Positions 49,447 to 62,400 of a DNA stretch of 64,000 nucleotides are shown here, piece after piece. The notes under the pieces are model-generated. The model was not told where the DNA came from, made no database searches, and saw only the letters and a program-made list of their open reading frames with translations. How positions within the stretch are numbered: the stretch's first letter is position 1; every line of letters starts with the position of its first letter. Position numbers and translations under genes: made by a program. The stretch covers positions 1,386,501-1,450,500 of the forward strand of contig CP126191.1 of the NCBI GenBank assembly GCA_030272155.1. Direction: 5' to 3'. The stretch comes from Tetradesmus obliquus (lineage: Eukaryota; Chlorophyta; Chlorophyceae; Sphaeropleales; Scenedesmaceae).

Positions 49447-52400
49447 ATGACGACCATGGATCGCTTCACGCCTAGCAGGGCACCAGTGAAGCGCGTGAAG
49501 GCCATCCAGCTGGGCGTGTGGGACCCCGAGGAGATTGTGAGTCCCCAGCAGTACCTGCTAACGCAGCAGCAGCAGCAGCTGTAGCCAGCAGCAACTGCCA
49601 AGCCACGCCATGCATGCCCCTTACTTGCACACGTATGCCTCAACCCGCAGAAAAAGTACTCGGTGTGCCATGTGGAGGCAGCAGAGCTGTATGAGAAGGG
49701 CAAGGCAAAGGCAGGCGGCCTGTCCGACCCTCACATGGGCACCATGGACAAATTTGGAGGCATCTGCTTAACAGATGGCGCAGGCATGCACGACTGCCCC
49801 GGATACTTTGGGCACATAGAGCTGGGAGAGCCGGTGTACCACTGTGAGCGCCTGCTGGCACAGGCTGGAGCTTTTGCAGCAGCACATGAGCAGCAGCAGC
49901 AGCAGCAGTTGAAGCCGCATGGAAAGGTTGTGCAGCAGCACTCAAGCAGCAGCAGTATCCCTGCAGCGCTTCAAGCCAGCTGCAGCAACAGATCAAAGCA
50001 TGCGAGCCATTCGCAGTCAGCGGTTGGGCTGCAGCAGCTGCTGGAGCGGAGATAGCTGTGCAGTGCACACCAGCTTGTGTTGCACAGCATGCTCTGTTGG
50101 ACTCGCAGCAGCTGCAGCAGTAGTGGCTATTCCGTATTGTGCTCATAGCATCCAAGCATGTTGCACAACATAGTTATAACTCACAGGCTCGGCAGCAGTG
50201 TGCCGCATGCAGGAACAGGACTCACACTTGCAGCAGGCGCCATGCGCAGCGTTGTGCACATGTGCAAGCCTACACAAAAGCACACCAACCACATGCCATG
50301 TGCAGCATGCTACGCATGCCTAGCACGGCCACTCGGTAGCTCTGCAAGTGCTGCGCTGTCATCCTGCAAGCTGCGTCTGTTGATCATCCCGCAATGCTGT
50401 TGTCGTGCTAGACTTTGCTGTGCTGTGCTACATGTTGTCTGTCATGCTGTGTTGTAATGCTTAGCATGCTGTGCCGTGCTGTTGTCGTGCTTTGCTGCCC
50501 TACCTGTTGGGCTACATGCTGTTTGTCACGCTGTGCTTTGTGCTGTGTGCTGCCTGCCGTGCTGCTGCAGGCGGCTTCATCAAGACGGTCATCCGCGTGC
50601 TGCGCTGCGTGGGGCACACCAACTCCAAGATCCTGCTGGACAAGGTGAGGCGGCGCAGTGCTGCTGCTGCAGTGCTGTTGATTGCGCTTGACACACTTGG
50701 TTGTTGGTGCCGTCCAACAGCCATGTACGCTACCCACGCCTGCAGCTGCCGGGCTGTCAGGACGGCGTGCACAGTGCCGAACGTTTCGCTTTTTGGCTGG
50801 CAATGCTATGTCGTGTTAACACGCTGCTGCTGCTGCTGCTGCTGCTGCAGGCTGACCCCAAGTACCGGGCGGGCCTGATGCTGCGCAAGCCGCAGGCGCG
50901 GCTGCGCCACTTTGTGGGGGCGTGCGCTTCCAAGCGCTTCGATGACGCAGGAGGTAGGCGCACTGGGCGGGAGTGGCAGCGGGAGTGGCAGCAGGGGTTC
51001 GAGCCGTGAGGCAGGCCCGTTTGCATCTTGTTTCTGCTGTTCACAGAGAGTTTGCATCTAAGCATGCAGACATCCTGAGCACTCCTGCTGTGTTGCGGCA
51101 TGCGCCTCCGAGCGCTTTGGCTATGCAGGAGGTGTGAGGGATGGGGTGGGTGGGGTTGGACAGCAGGGGTTGGAGGTGCGAGAAGGCTGGCTTGCAAGCT
51201 GTTGATTCCACTCTGTCGGCACGCGCTTGGCTGCAGGCTCGTCTGTTTCAATGCGCTCGTCTGCTCAGCTGCATCAGTGTGCAGTGCAACATGGAGTGAG
51301 CAACTTTGCTGTGTCTGGTTGGGTCATTTTGCAAGCCGGCGTACAAGCTGGCGGGCTTGAAGATCATCATGTGCTGTCAACACATCAGGCTCATACAGTC
51401 CGTTTTTTTGTCACCCGCAGGCAACCCGCAGCCGGCGTACAAGCTGGAGGGCATGAAGATCATCATGGAGTTCCCCAAGCCCAAGAACCCCGACGAGGCG
51501 GGAGCCATGCCAGAGGTGGAGCGCAAGCAGGTGCGCTGCTGCTGCTGCGTGCCTGAGGCTTATAACCAACTTTCAAAAGCGATGACGGTGTGCGTATCTG
51601 TGTGCCAGTGTTGCCGCATGCAGCGTCGCTATCTCTGTGCTGCTGGTCTTTGCTGACTCCACACTGCTCGCCGTCTTCTCTGCCCTCTGTTGCCCGTTGT
51701 GCGTCTTCCTCGGGTTGCCTTGTTCTCGGCGCTTCGCCTTGCAGGAGCTGACCGCGCGTGCCGCACACCGCATCCTGTCTGCCATCAGCGACGAGGACTG
51801 CCGCGCGCTGGGCTTCAACCCGGCCTACAGCAGACCCGACTGGTTCCTGCTGAGTGTGCTGCCCGTGCCGCCGCCGCCGGTGCGGCCGAGCGTGATGATG
51901 GACAGCAGCGCGCGGTGAGTGGCGGCGCTATCAGCTTGATTGGCAGCCTGCATCGCCCGCGGCAGTGTAAAGTTTTACAGTCACGACTACTGACGCGGCT
52001 GTGCTGCGTCATGCACACATCTCTTGTGCGCAACCTGAGATTCATGAGGTTTTGCCGCTTCAGCTGCTGCTGCGCGCCTGACAAGTGGCCTCACGACCTC
52101 GGACACAAGCTGTCGGTGCATGGTTGGCCACGAACAACTGTGATGTTTGCTTGCTTTTTTTGCTTGCGCTGCGTGCAGCTGCGAGGACGACCTCACGCAC
52201 AAGCTTTGGATGCATAATGTGCTGTCACACGTCGTCAAATTGACTGCATTCTCTTGCGCTGCGCTGCATTTTCATGCTGCGTGCAGCTGCGAGGACGACC
52301 TCACGCACAAGCTGGTGGAGATTGTGCGCGCCAACAACACGCTGAAGCGCATGGTGGCCAACGGCTCGCCGCAGCACATCATCAACGAGTATGTCGCGCT

Positions 52401-55400
52401 GCTGCAGTTCCACGTGACCACCTACATGGACAACACGCTGCCCGGCATGAACCCAGCCACGCAGAAGAGCGGCAGGCCCATCAAGTCCATCAGCCAGGTG
52501 CGAGGATACCTCGGCACAGCGCATGTGGTGGCGTGCTCGTCGAACAAGTGTGTATGCATGCATCGCTGCGCCCGCGAGTGCGCTTGCTTTGATTTCGTTA
52601 TCCTTGCGAGGTGCGGCTGGAAGGCTGGTTGAATTGCCGCCTTTGCCGGGTGAGCATGCACGCGGGAGTGATGCGCCGCCCCTGCAGCTGCTGCCAGCCA
52701 CATCATATCTGCCACGCTGCGCTGACTGCACATTTTCTGCCCGCCTGCGCCCTGGCTACTGCCTCCCCGCCTGTGCAATGCGGCTGCTTGTCTGAATACC
52801 ACTTTGCAGCGCCTCAAGGGCAGGTCGGGCCGCATCCGCGGCAACTTGATGGGCGCTGCTGCTGCTCTGAATCACATGGCTTCAACTCCTTGCGCTGAGT
52901 GCATCTTGTCCGCCTGTGTGACAATTGTTTGCCGCGCAGCGCCTCAAGGGCAAGTCGGGCCGCATCCGCGGCAACCTCATGGGCAAGCGCGTGGACTTTT
53001 CTGCGCGCACAGTCATCACGGGCGACCCAAACATTGGCATTGATGAGCTGGGCGTGCCCTGGTCCATTGCACAGAACCTGACCTTCCCGGAGACGGTCAC
53101 GGCCAACAACAAGGGCTAGTGAGTGCTGTTTGGGTGGCAGCGTGTGCCTGGGTGCTGCGTAGGAGTGACTGCCTTGACTACTGGCAAGCAAGCAAGAGTA
53201 GTGTGCTGCCTGGATTGCGTGGGGCGGTTTCAACGAATCAGCAAGGGTGCTATTGAGCAGCCAGCAAGCCTGTGTCAGATCATGCAGCATTTGCAGACGT
53301 GTTTCTGTTATGCACGTGCGCGCCTCACACTGCATGTTTCGCATTCTGAACAGATCCTGCTGCCACTGCATTGCTGCTGCTGCCGTTGCTGCCGCAGCCT
53401 GCAGGCGCTGGTGGAGGTGGGCCCTCATGCGCCCGCGGGGCAGACTGGCGCTAAGTTCATCATCCGCAAGGACGGCCGCCGCATCAACCTGGCCTACCTG
53501 CGCGACGGCGCCAGCAAGCAGCTGGAGGTGCGGCGCGCGCACTATATTCGTACACATCTTGTACTGAATGCACATAGGCGTGTTGATCATCTCTGAGCTT
53601 CTCTGGTGTCTGCACGTCTGCTTGCTTGAACCTTTCTGCTGTGTTACGCCACATATACAATCAGTTTGCTGCTGTCGCGCGCCGCTGTGCCTTGTAGATT
53701 GGCGACAAGGTGGAGCGGCAGCTGCAGAACGGCGACCTGGTGCTGTTCAACCGGCAGCCCAGCTTGCACAAGATGAGCATGATGGGACACCGCATACGCA
53801 TCCTGCCCTACTCCACCTTCAGGCGAGGCTGCTGGTCATTCGATGGTGTGCTGCCTTAGGGCTCGTGCATGGTGTGTGCACTGAAGGGTGTTGCCAGGGG
53901 ACCACGGGGTGCGGAGCGCAGTAATCACGGTGTGCTGTTGAGCATGGCGTGGTTGTGTGCGGAGTCTGTCTGCGCTCTGCAGAGAGCAGCGTGAAGCCTT
54001 GTGCAGCTGTGCTATGTCTTGTGCCACCCATGCACACGATGTCTCGCCATGCATACTTCTGTCTGGCACAATCTTACAATTCACCTGTATGTTGCTGCAA
54101 CTCCTGCATGCAGGCTGAACCTGAGCGTGACCACGCCGTACAACGCCGACTTTGACGGCGACGAGATGAACATGCACGTCGCGCAGAGCCACGAGACGCG
54201 CGCGGAGATGCGCCAGATCATGATGGTGCCGCGCAACATCGTGTCGCCGCAGGCCAACAAGCCCGTCATCGGCATCGTGCAGGTGAGTGGGGTTATGCGG
54301 GTGTGGTGCTGCGATCTGCAGCATCGTGCGATGCTTGGCAGCGGCGTGCAGTGAGAACATGGGCAATGGGCCAGGCATTGCTGACGCTAGAAGACGCCAT
54401 GAGTCGTGGGCAACTGAAAGCGCACAGCTACGATTATGTCTTGCTTGGCAAGGTGGTCATATTGCGGAAGCTCAAACAGTGGCTTGCTTGTGGTTTTACT
54501 CTTCTCCTGCTGCTTTCCAAATTCTGCAGGACATGCTTCTTCTATGTATGTTGAGTTTGTGTTGCATTCATTTGAAAAGTGTCCGCTGCTGTTGCTGTTG
54601 CTGCTGCCTCCTTGCGTGCCGCGCAGGACACGCTGCTGGGCGCGAAGCTCATCACGCAGCGCGACACCTTCATTGGCAAGCACCTCATGATGAACATCCT
54701 CATGAACATCATGGACTGGGACGGCACAGTGCCCATGCCCACCATACTCAAGCCGGAGCCGCTGTGGACCGGCAAGCAGGTGGGTCTCTTGAACCGAAGT
54801 CCACTGGTTTGTTCCTTTGTTTGGAGGTGGCGTCTGTGGGGGCCTGTAACAGACAATTGCGACAGTACATCCTCTATGTCTACCAAATGTCATTCCGAGC
54901 CGCTGTGGACTGGCAAGCAGGTGGGCGGCGCAAGGGAAAAGGGGGCATGTGTGTGCATGTACAGGCATGAGTTTGGTTGTAACATACAAGCTCGGTGCGC
55001 GGCATGTGGTGCTTCGCCTGCACACACAGAGTATGTACATCTGCGCATTGCACCGTGCACGTCGCGCCAATATCGGTACAAACAGTGGCGGCGTGTTGGT
55101 TAGCTGCACACTGCTGCGCCCTGCTGGCCCGCCTGCCTGGCTGTCTCTGTTATCAATCTCAGGCGTTCAGCTGCTTCCTGCCCAACGCTGAGTCTCGACG
55201 CAGCTACGGCTGGGCGGACTGCTGCGCCTGTCGCTGAGCTTGCCTGCCTGCGTGCCTGCCTGCCTGCCTGCGTGTGCACCTGTCGCAGGTGTTCAGCTGC
55301 TTCCTGCCCAACGTGAGCCTGACGCGCACCAGCAGCTGGGCCAAGGACAACGACGACAGGGACTTCTCTTTCGACGACTCCTCCATCCTCATAAAGCGCG

Positions 55401-55655
55401 GCACGCTCATCCACGGTAAGCCAAACCCTGCAGCATGTTATGTTTATGTTGTGTTGTGTTTGTGTTGGGGTCTCACAACTTTGATGTTTCCTCTATCCTC
55501 ATCAAACTCGGCACGATCAACCGGTATGAATGTGCTGGATTTCACATGCAGCGCTGGGATTATGTAACTGGGTTCCTCGTGCTGTGCAGCGTGTGCTGAT
55601 TGCGTTCAGCACACCGTTGCTTGCGTATAGTAACTGCCGTGGCTGCAAACCTCAC

Positions 55656-55686
<31 letters not shown>

Positions 55687-58600
55687 CGCCGCGCTGCAGG
55701 CTGCCTGTGCAAGAAGACGCTGGGCACGGGCGCAGCGGGGCTGGTGCACATCGTGTGGAACGAGCTGGGGCCAGATGCCACGCGCTACACCATCAACAAC
55801 ACGCAGTATACGGTCAACCACTGGCTGCTGCAGGTGCTGCTGCTGCTGCTGCTGCTGCTGCTTTCGCTGTCATGTGCAGCTGCCTGATGCTTGCAAAGTT
55901 GCACACGCATGCATGCGAGGAGACATGCGGTGACGCTGGCATGAGTCAGCAACGTTCGCTTGGTGGTGCAACGCTGGCTGTTGGGTCCTGCAAATGTGCT
56001 TGGTGCACGCGCTGCCTCTTGCAGCCTTCCAGTACGGGGCATGTGATTTGTAGACACACATCTCGTGCGTGTTGTACTGCCGCTTTCAATTTGGCAGCAC
56101 GGCATGTCCATCGGCATCGGAGACACGGTGGCTGACGTGGCGACTGGCGCGAAGATCGGCAGCTTGATTGACACAGCCAAGGAGGATGTCAAGCGCATCA
56201 TCGAGCAGTACCAGGTGCGGCGCTGTCGTTTGCCCAAAGAACATCTGGCGTACGCATTTGCACATGTGTGCCTGGCAGCGCAAACCTGCGTGCGGCCGAA
56301 CTAGATACGCCTGGCAACTCAGGCAGTACAACCGTGTTGAGTGCTGCGGCGGCAGCTGCCTTCTGTCAGCATGGTGGTTGTCGCACAGTAGTCACTGTGC
56401 CATGTGGTTTTCCGCATGGCTCCTGCACGTGTGGGTTGTAAGTCAAACTATCTTCCGATCAGTATTTGGTTGTGCTTGGTTGCAGACGGGCAAGCTGGAG
56501 GGCATGCCTGGCCGCACGCTGATGGAGGCGTTTGAGCAGAAGGTGAACGCAGTGCTCAACAAGGCGCGCGATGACGCAGGTGGGCGGCGGCGGCGGTGGC
56601 GGCGGCGCAGGCAGCCAGGCAGGGCCATGCAGGGTGTTGTGAGATTGGTGTTTTCTGTGTGTTGCAACAGGGAGTGGAGGGGTGGGTGAGGGCGAGGTCG
56701 AGGAGTGGTTTGCAGCTGGCCTTCCTTGCATGCATAGGAGCACCAGCTGCTATTGGTTTTGTGTGCCGAGCTCATGTACGGCTGTTCACATACACAACAA
56801 TTGGCAAAGGTGCTGCGTTTGCACAGCGTGGCGCTGACCTGCTTGCTTGCTGTTGCGGGGCAAGACGATGATGTGTGTGCTGTGTGGTGCTGCTGCGCCT
56901 GCAGGCAAGACTGCGCAGAACAGCCTGGACTGGTCCAACAACATCATCAAGATGGTCACCAGCGGCTCCAAGGGCTCCTTCATCAACATCTCACAGGTGC
57001 GGCCTTGCATCAGCCTGCAGGCATGCCTTTCTGCCGGCGTTGCTTTCTCGACTTTGCCACATTCAGCAGTCGCTGCACACCTCTGTTAGGGCATTTCTGT
57101 GGTGGTGCCTCCAGCGTGGCACGTTGCTGGAGACTCTCACACGCGCGTGCTCGCACGTCTGTTGTGGCGATGCTGCTGGGAACATGCACCACACCTGAGG
57201 ATGCTGGTGCGCGTAAGTCACTGCTGCACAGCACAAGCTGCTTCCCAAACCAACTCCAAACGCCCGCTCGCACATACCATGCTGTGGGTCCTTCTCTACC
57301 CACTTTATTGCCCCCGCAGATGATGGCGTGCGTGGGCCAGCAGAACGTGGAGGGCAAGCGCATCCCCTTTGGCTTTGTGGGCCGCACGCTGCCGCACTTT
57401 TCCAAGGACGACTACGGGCCTGAGAGCAGGGGCTTCGTGGAGAACAGCTACCTGCGCGGGCTGTCGCCGCAGGTGCGTGTATTAGAAACCCTGCTAGTGC
57501 ATGTTGAGTGTGCTCTGCCCCATGTGGGCGCCTCATGTGGGGTGCGGGGAACAGGTGCCTGGATTGTCTGCGCACGTGTGGAGCCGGGGAGGGCTTGGCA
57601 GCTTGCTTGCTTGGTCGTTGAGTTGTCTGCTGTTGAGGCTTCGTGGACAGCAGCTAGCGGCGAACGTCCTCAGCCAGCTGTGTATGCTGCGCCTCATGTA
57701 AAGCGGTATATCAAAATGTTTCACTGCTGTTGGTTTGCTGCGCATGGCTTGCAGGAGTTCTTCTTCCACGCCATGGGTGGCCGCGAGGGTCTGATCGACA
57801 CCGCTGTGAAGACCTCGTCCACCGGCTACATCCAGCGCCGCCTGGTCAAGGCCATGGAGGACCTCATCATCAAGTGAGGGACATTAGTATTCTGTTACAT
57901 TGTTCGTTATAATGTTACAGAATGTGTTATATCAGACAGTATTGTACTGTATGTGTACCGCGTCTTTGCTGTTCACAGGCCATGCACATACATGGTGTGC
58001 TTGCTTGCTCTTCCTCTGTGGTGTGTGACATTGAGCGCATCAGCTGCAGGGTGTTGCTGTTTGGATGGTGGGGTCGTGCATGAGTATGCTTCTGTGGTTT
58101 GTTGTTCTGCAGGTATGACGGCACGGTGCGCAACAGCGCGGGCGACGTGGTGCAGTTCCTGTACGGGGAGGACGGCATGGACGCAGTGCGCATTGAGGGC
58201 CAGGTGGGTGGCTAACGGCGGCTGGCTGGATGCAGCTGGGGGTGCCCTTGCTCTTCTCATTGCATGGGCTGCTTGCTGAGGTTTCATAAGCGCTACGTGC
58301 GCCTGACGGCAGCAGCCGCCAGATGTGGTTGCTGCATGCGTGCGGAGCTGCGGGTGGCGCCGATCCTTTTTGTGTTTCACCAGACGGTGGTGTGCCATGT
58401 CAGCTCAGCCTTCCTACAGACGGCTAGCAGGTTGTACTTGCATCATCTGGAAACCACTTCTGGCACTGCTGCTGTATGCGGCTGTGTGTGTTGCTGCGCA
58501 GTCCATCGAGCACCTGAAGTGGGACCGCAGCAAGGTGGCCAAGACCTTCAGCTACGAGGGCCTCACGCCAGCCGCAGCCAACTGGCTGGGGCAGCAGCAG

Positions 58601-59386
58601 CTGGAGGACGTGAACAGCAAGGTGGAGGTCCGGTGAGTGGCTTGGCTTGAAGTCGGGCCGGTTTGGCGATGCTGCTGCGGTTCGTGTGCATGTATCTGGC
58701 CAACGAGTTGCGCAGAACACGCCAATCTGCACATGTTTGTGGGTGATCAGCAACACACACGCGTATCCTCTTCGGGCCTAAACTACGGCCCTAAACCGCA
58801 GTGGAAATAATAACAACACACACCACGTCGCATGTGTGCTGTGCACTCACCTGTTTTTGTTGTGAGCTGCTGGACGTCGAATACCGCAGCATCCTGGACG
58901 ACCTGCGGTTCATACATCTTGTAACAACACAGCATAACATAGCCCTGCTGTTACATAACGCGTTTGGACACGCTTGCAGCGAGCTGCTGGACGGCGAGTA
59001 CCGCAGCATCCTGGACGACCTGCTCTTCATGCGCCAGGAGGTGCTCACGCACGGCAACGGCGGCGTGAACATCCCCGTGAACCTGAAGCGGCTGATCTGG
59101 AACGCGCAGAACACGTACAAGTGCGGGCCCAACCGGCCGCCGCTGCCGGGGGAGCTGGCGGCTGTGGACGTGGTGGGAAAGATCCAGGTGAGATCTCGCG
59201 CACGTGTTGTGTGGGGTAATGGAAAAGCTTGGTCTGAACGGATGCTGCCAGGTGTGGCACACAGAGGTCTAGGAAGTTTGGTTTCTCGCTGTCCTGGGAT
59301 GGGTCTGCGTCTGCTGCTGATGCCGTGGGTGTGCCCCGTAGCGCTGCTGCGTGCTTCTGACTGCAGCTGCTCACGAGCTGTGCTGC

Positions 59387-59434
<48 letters not shown>

Positions 59435-62400
59435 AGGAGCTTGCCCAGAAGTTGATCGTGGTGGTGGGCGAGGACGAGCTGAGCAAGGAGGCGCAGCGCA
59501 ACGCCACCACCACCTTCATGACGCACCTGCGCGCCACGCTGGCCAGCAAGCGCGTGCTGGGAGAGTACAAGTGAGCATGTTGCACTCATATGCATAAATC
59601 CTAACTTGCAACAACCCTGTATTGCTGAAAACAAGTTGACTTGCAGCAACTGTGCGTGAAAAACAGTTCGTGCTGGGAGAGTACAAGTGAGTCAGTTGCG
59701 GCGGTGGTTCTGCTGCCGCTGCTTTACAGGGGCAGTTGCTGGCTATGTTTTGGTTGAGCCTACTGCACATCAGAGTGAGAGAGAGCGCATCGCTGCACCT
59801 GCTGCAGTGCTTCAGGGCACACACGCAGATACACAGCAGGCATTGGTTTATTCACCAACACGATGTGTATGATTCTGTGCTGTGCCGCAGGCTGAGCCGT
59901 CAGGCCTTTGACTGGCTGGTGGGTGAGATCGAGGAGCGCTTCAATGCGGCAATGGCCAACCCTGGGGAGGCCATCGGCACTGTGGCTGCGCAGAGCATCG
60001 GCGAGCCCACCACGCAGGTGAGGGGCAGCAGGCTGGGCGCAGATGCAGCCGACATGAGCAGGTCCCCGTGAATATGTGCTGCAAGTACTACTTACAGCAG
60101 TAGGCATTGACATGATCATAAATCTGGCGCAGAGCATTCGCCAGCTCATCATGCAGGTCAGGGGTGAGGCGCAGATGTGTGGCAGGTGCCTGCAATGATG
60201 TTCTTTGAGTGGTAGTAAGCCATCTTCTGCAGTGCTCCTGTCTGTGTTGTGTTGTATTCACTGCCGGCGTGTGATGTTGGAAGCTCTTTTGCTTCATCGT
60301 GTAACGCCTGCTCTGCATGTGCCCGCCTGCCTGGCCTCGCGCGCAGATGACGCTGAACACGTTCCACTTTGCGGGTGTGTCGGCGAAGAATGTGACGCTG
60401 GGCGTGCCGCGGCTGACGGAGATCATCAACCTGGCCAAGAACATTAAGACGCCCTCGCTCACGGTGCGCATGTTGGATGCATCATCGTAGCTGGTTTGTA
60501 TGTTGTGCATGGGGGGGATTTTGCAGAAGGAGGCGCTTGCTGTAGCCTGGCAGCCTGCTTGCTGCTTGCCATGATGTGTGCGTCACCTGCTGAGTGCAGG
60601 GGCTGGACGGTGTTGTTTGTGTGTCACGGGTTGTGTGCAGAACATCAGCTGGCTGCGTTTGCTGCCGGTATGAAGCTTTTCTGCTGTTTGGTGTGCATAT
60701 TGAGTTGCGGCTTGCAAGATTTCGTTTAGCGCATGTACTTAGGCACAGCTCTTCAACAAGGCTGTGCGCCACACATCAATCCAGTTGTCATGCAACATGG
60801 CCTTGTTGCTGCACACTTGACTGCCGCAGGTGTGCCTGCTGGGCCAGGCCAGCCGCGACCGTGATGCGGCCAAGGAGGTGCAGTGCCAGCTGGAGTACAC
60901 CACCATGCGCCACATCATCGCGCGCAGTGAGATCTGGTGAGCCGCGCTGCATGCGTATTTTACCGTATCACAGTGTAGCTGCAGCTGTTGCATTATGTGT
61001 TCACCATGCGCCACGTCATCGCGCATAGCGCCAGCTGGTGTGACAAGCTGTGTGGCAGCAGGTCGATTGCGCATGTTGGCGTTGCCCTGACCTTCTCAGA
61101 TACGCAATGCACTGCAGTTGTTGTCAGGCAGGTATGACCAGCTGCAGGTCGACTCAGAGGCCACTAACGTGGCTGAGGACGTGTCGCTGCTTGAGGACTA
61201 CTACGCATCTTGTGCCTGGCCTCTTTTCTCGTAACACCTGCACCGTTGAATTGTATATGATTGCAGGTACGACCCGCCGCAGATGGATGCGGAGGCCACG
61301 AATGTAGCGGAGGATGTGTCGCTGCTGGAGGACTACTACGCTGTTGAGAACTACGACGCGAGTCGGCTGACGCCGTGGCTGCTGCGCCTGGTGCTGGATG
61401 AGCGGCTGACGGTGGACAAGCACATCACGATGGACATGATCCAGGCACGCATCCACGAGGAGTACGAGGTGAGGGGGCTGGATGTGGCATGGCGTGCTGT
61501 TGGCCAATGGGTGCTGGTTCAACTGCAGGGATGGTGGATGTTTGAGGTATGGGGCACAGCCGTGGTGCCAAATCGACTATGCAGCCTGTAGGTTGCAGCC
61601 TATCGCCAGGCTTTGGGTCGTGCTGTTGCCTGTTGCCTGTTGTGATGCTGGGAGCGACAAGCACATCACCATGGACATGATCCAGGCACACATCCACGAG
61701 GACTACGAGGTAAGCGGGCATGTGTATTGAGGCATGTACGGTGTAGGGGCATGGCTGGGCTTGTGGTTGGGCAGTGGGGGTAAGCTGGGATGGTGGGCGT
61801 TTGAGGCATTGGGCACGGCAGTGGTGCCAACCTGACTTCGCTGAGCTACAGCCTATGTATGGTGTCTGGCTGTGGGGCTTGTTGTTGCGTGTTGCCTGTT
61901 GCCTGTTGCCTGTTGATGCTGGGAGTGCCAAGCACATCACCATGGACATGATCCAGGCGCGCATTTACGAGGAGTACGAGGTAAGCGGGCCAGCTGCGTT
62001 GCTGCTAACAGGCCTTGAGCCTTGGTAGCCTGCCACACTTCTGGGGATGCTGATTTTGCTGATGTGTTTGAATGTGCAAACCCCCGCCTGCTACCGCTGC
62101 TGCCGCCCCCGCCTAACACGTCAACCTACCCCTCCCTTGCATGTCCCCCTTACGTCTCTAATGGCCTGCTGGGCGAGATTGTGCCCGGACTTGAATCACT
62201 CACAGCACTGCTCATTGCTGCTGCTGCTGCCGCATTGTCTCTTCTGCCGCAGGGCCTGCTGGACGTGATTGTGTCAGACGACAACGCGCCCGTCAAGGTG
62301 GTGCGCCTGCGCATCGTGGACGACAGCGGCCAGGGCGGCGGCGGCGGCATGATGCAGGGCGGCGAGGAGGGCGACGAGATGGGCGCGATCAAGCCCATGG

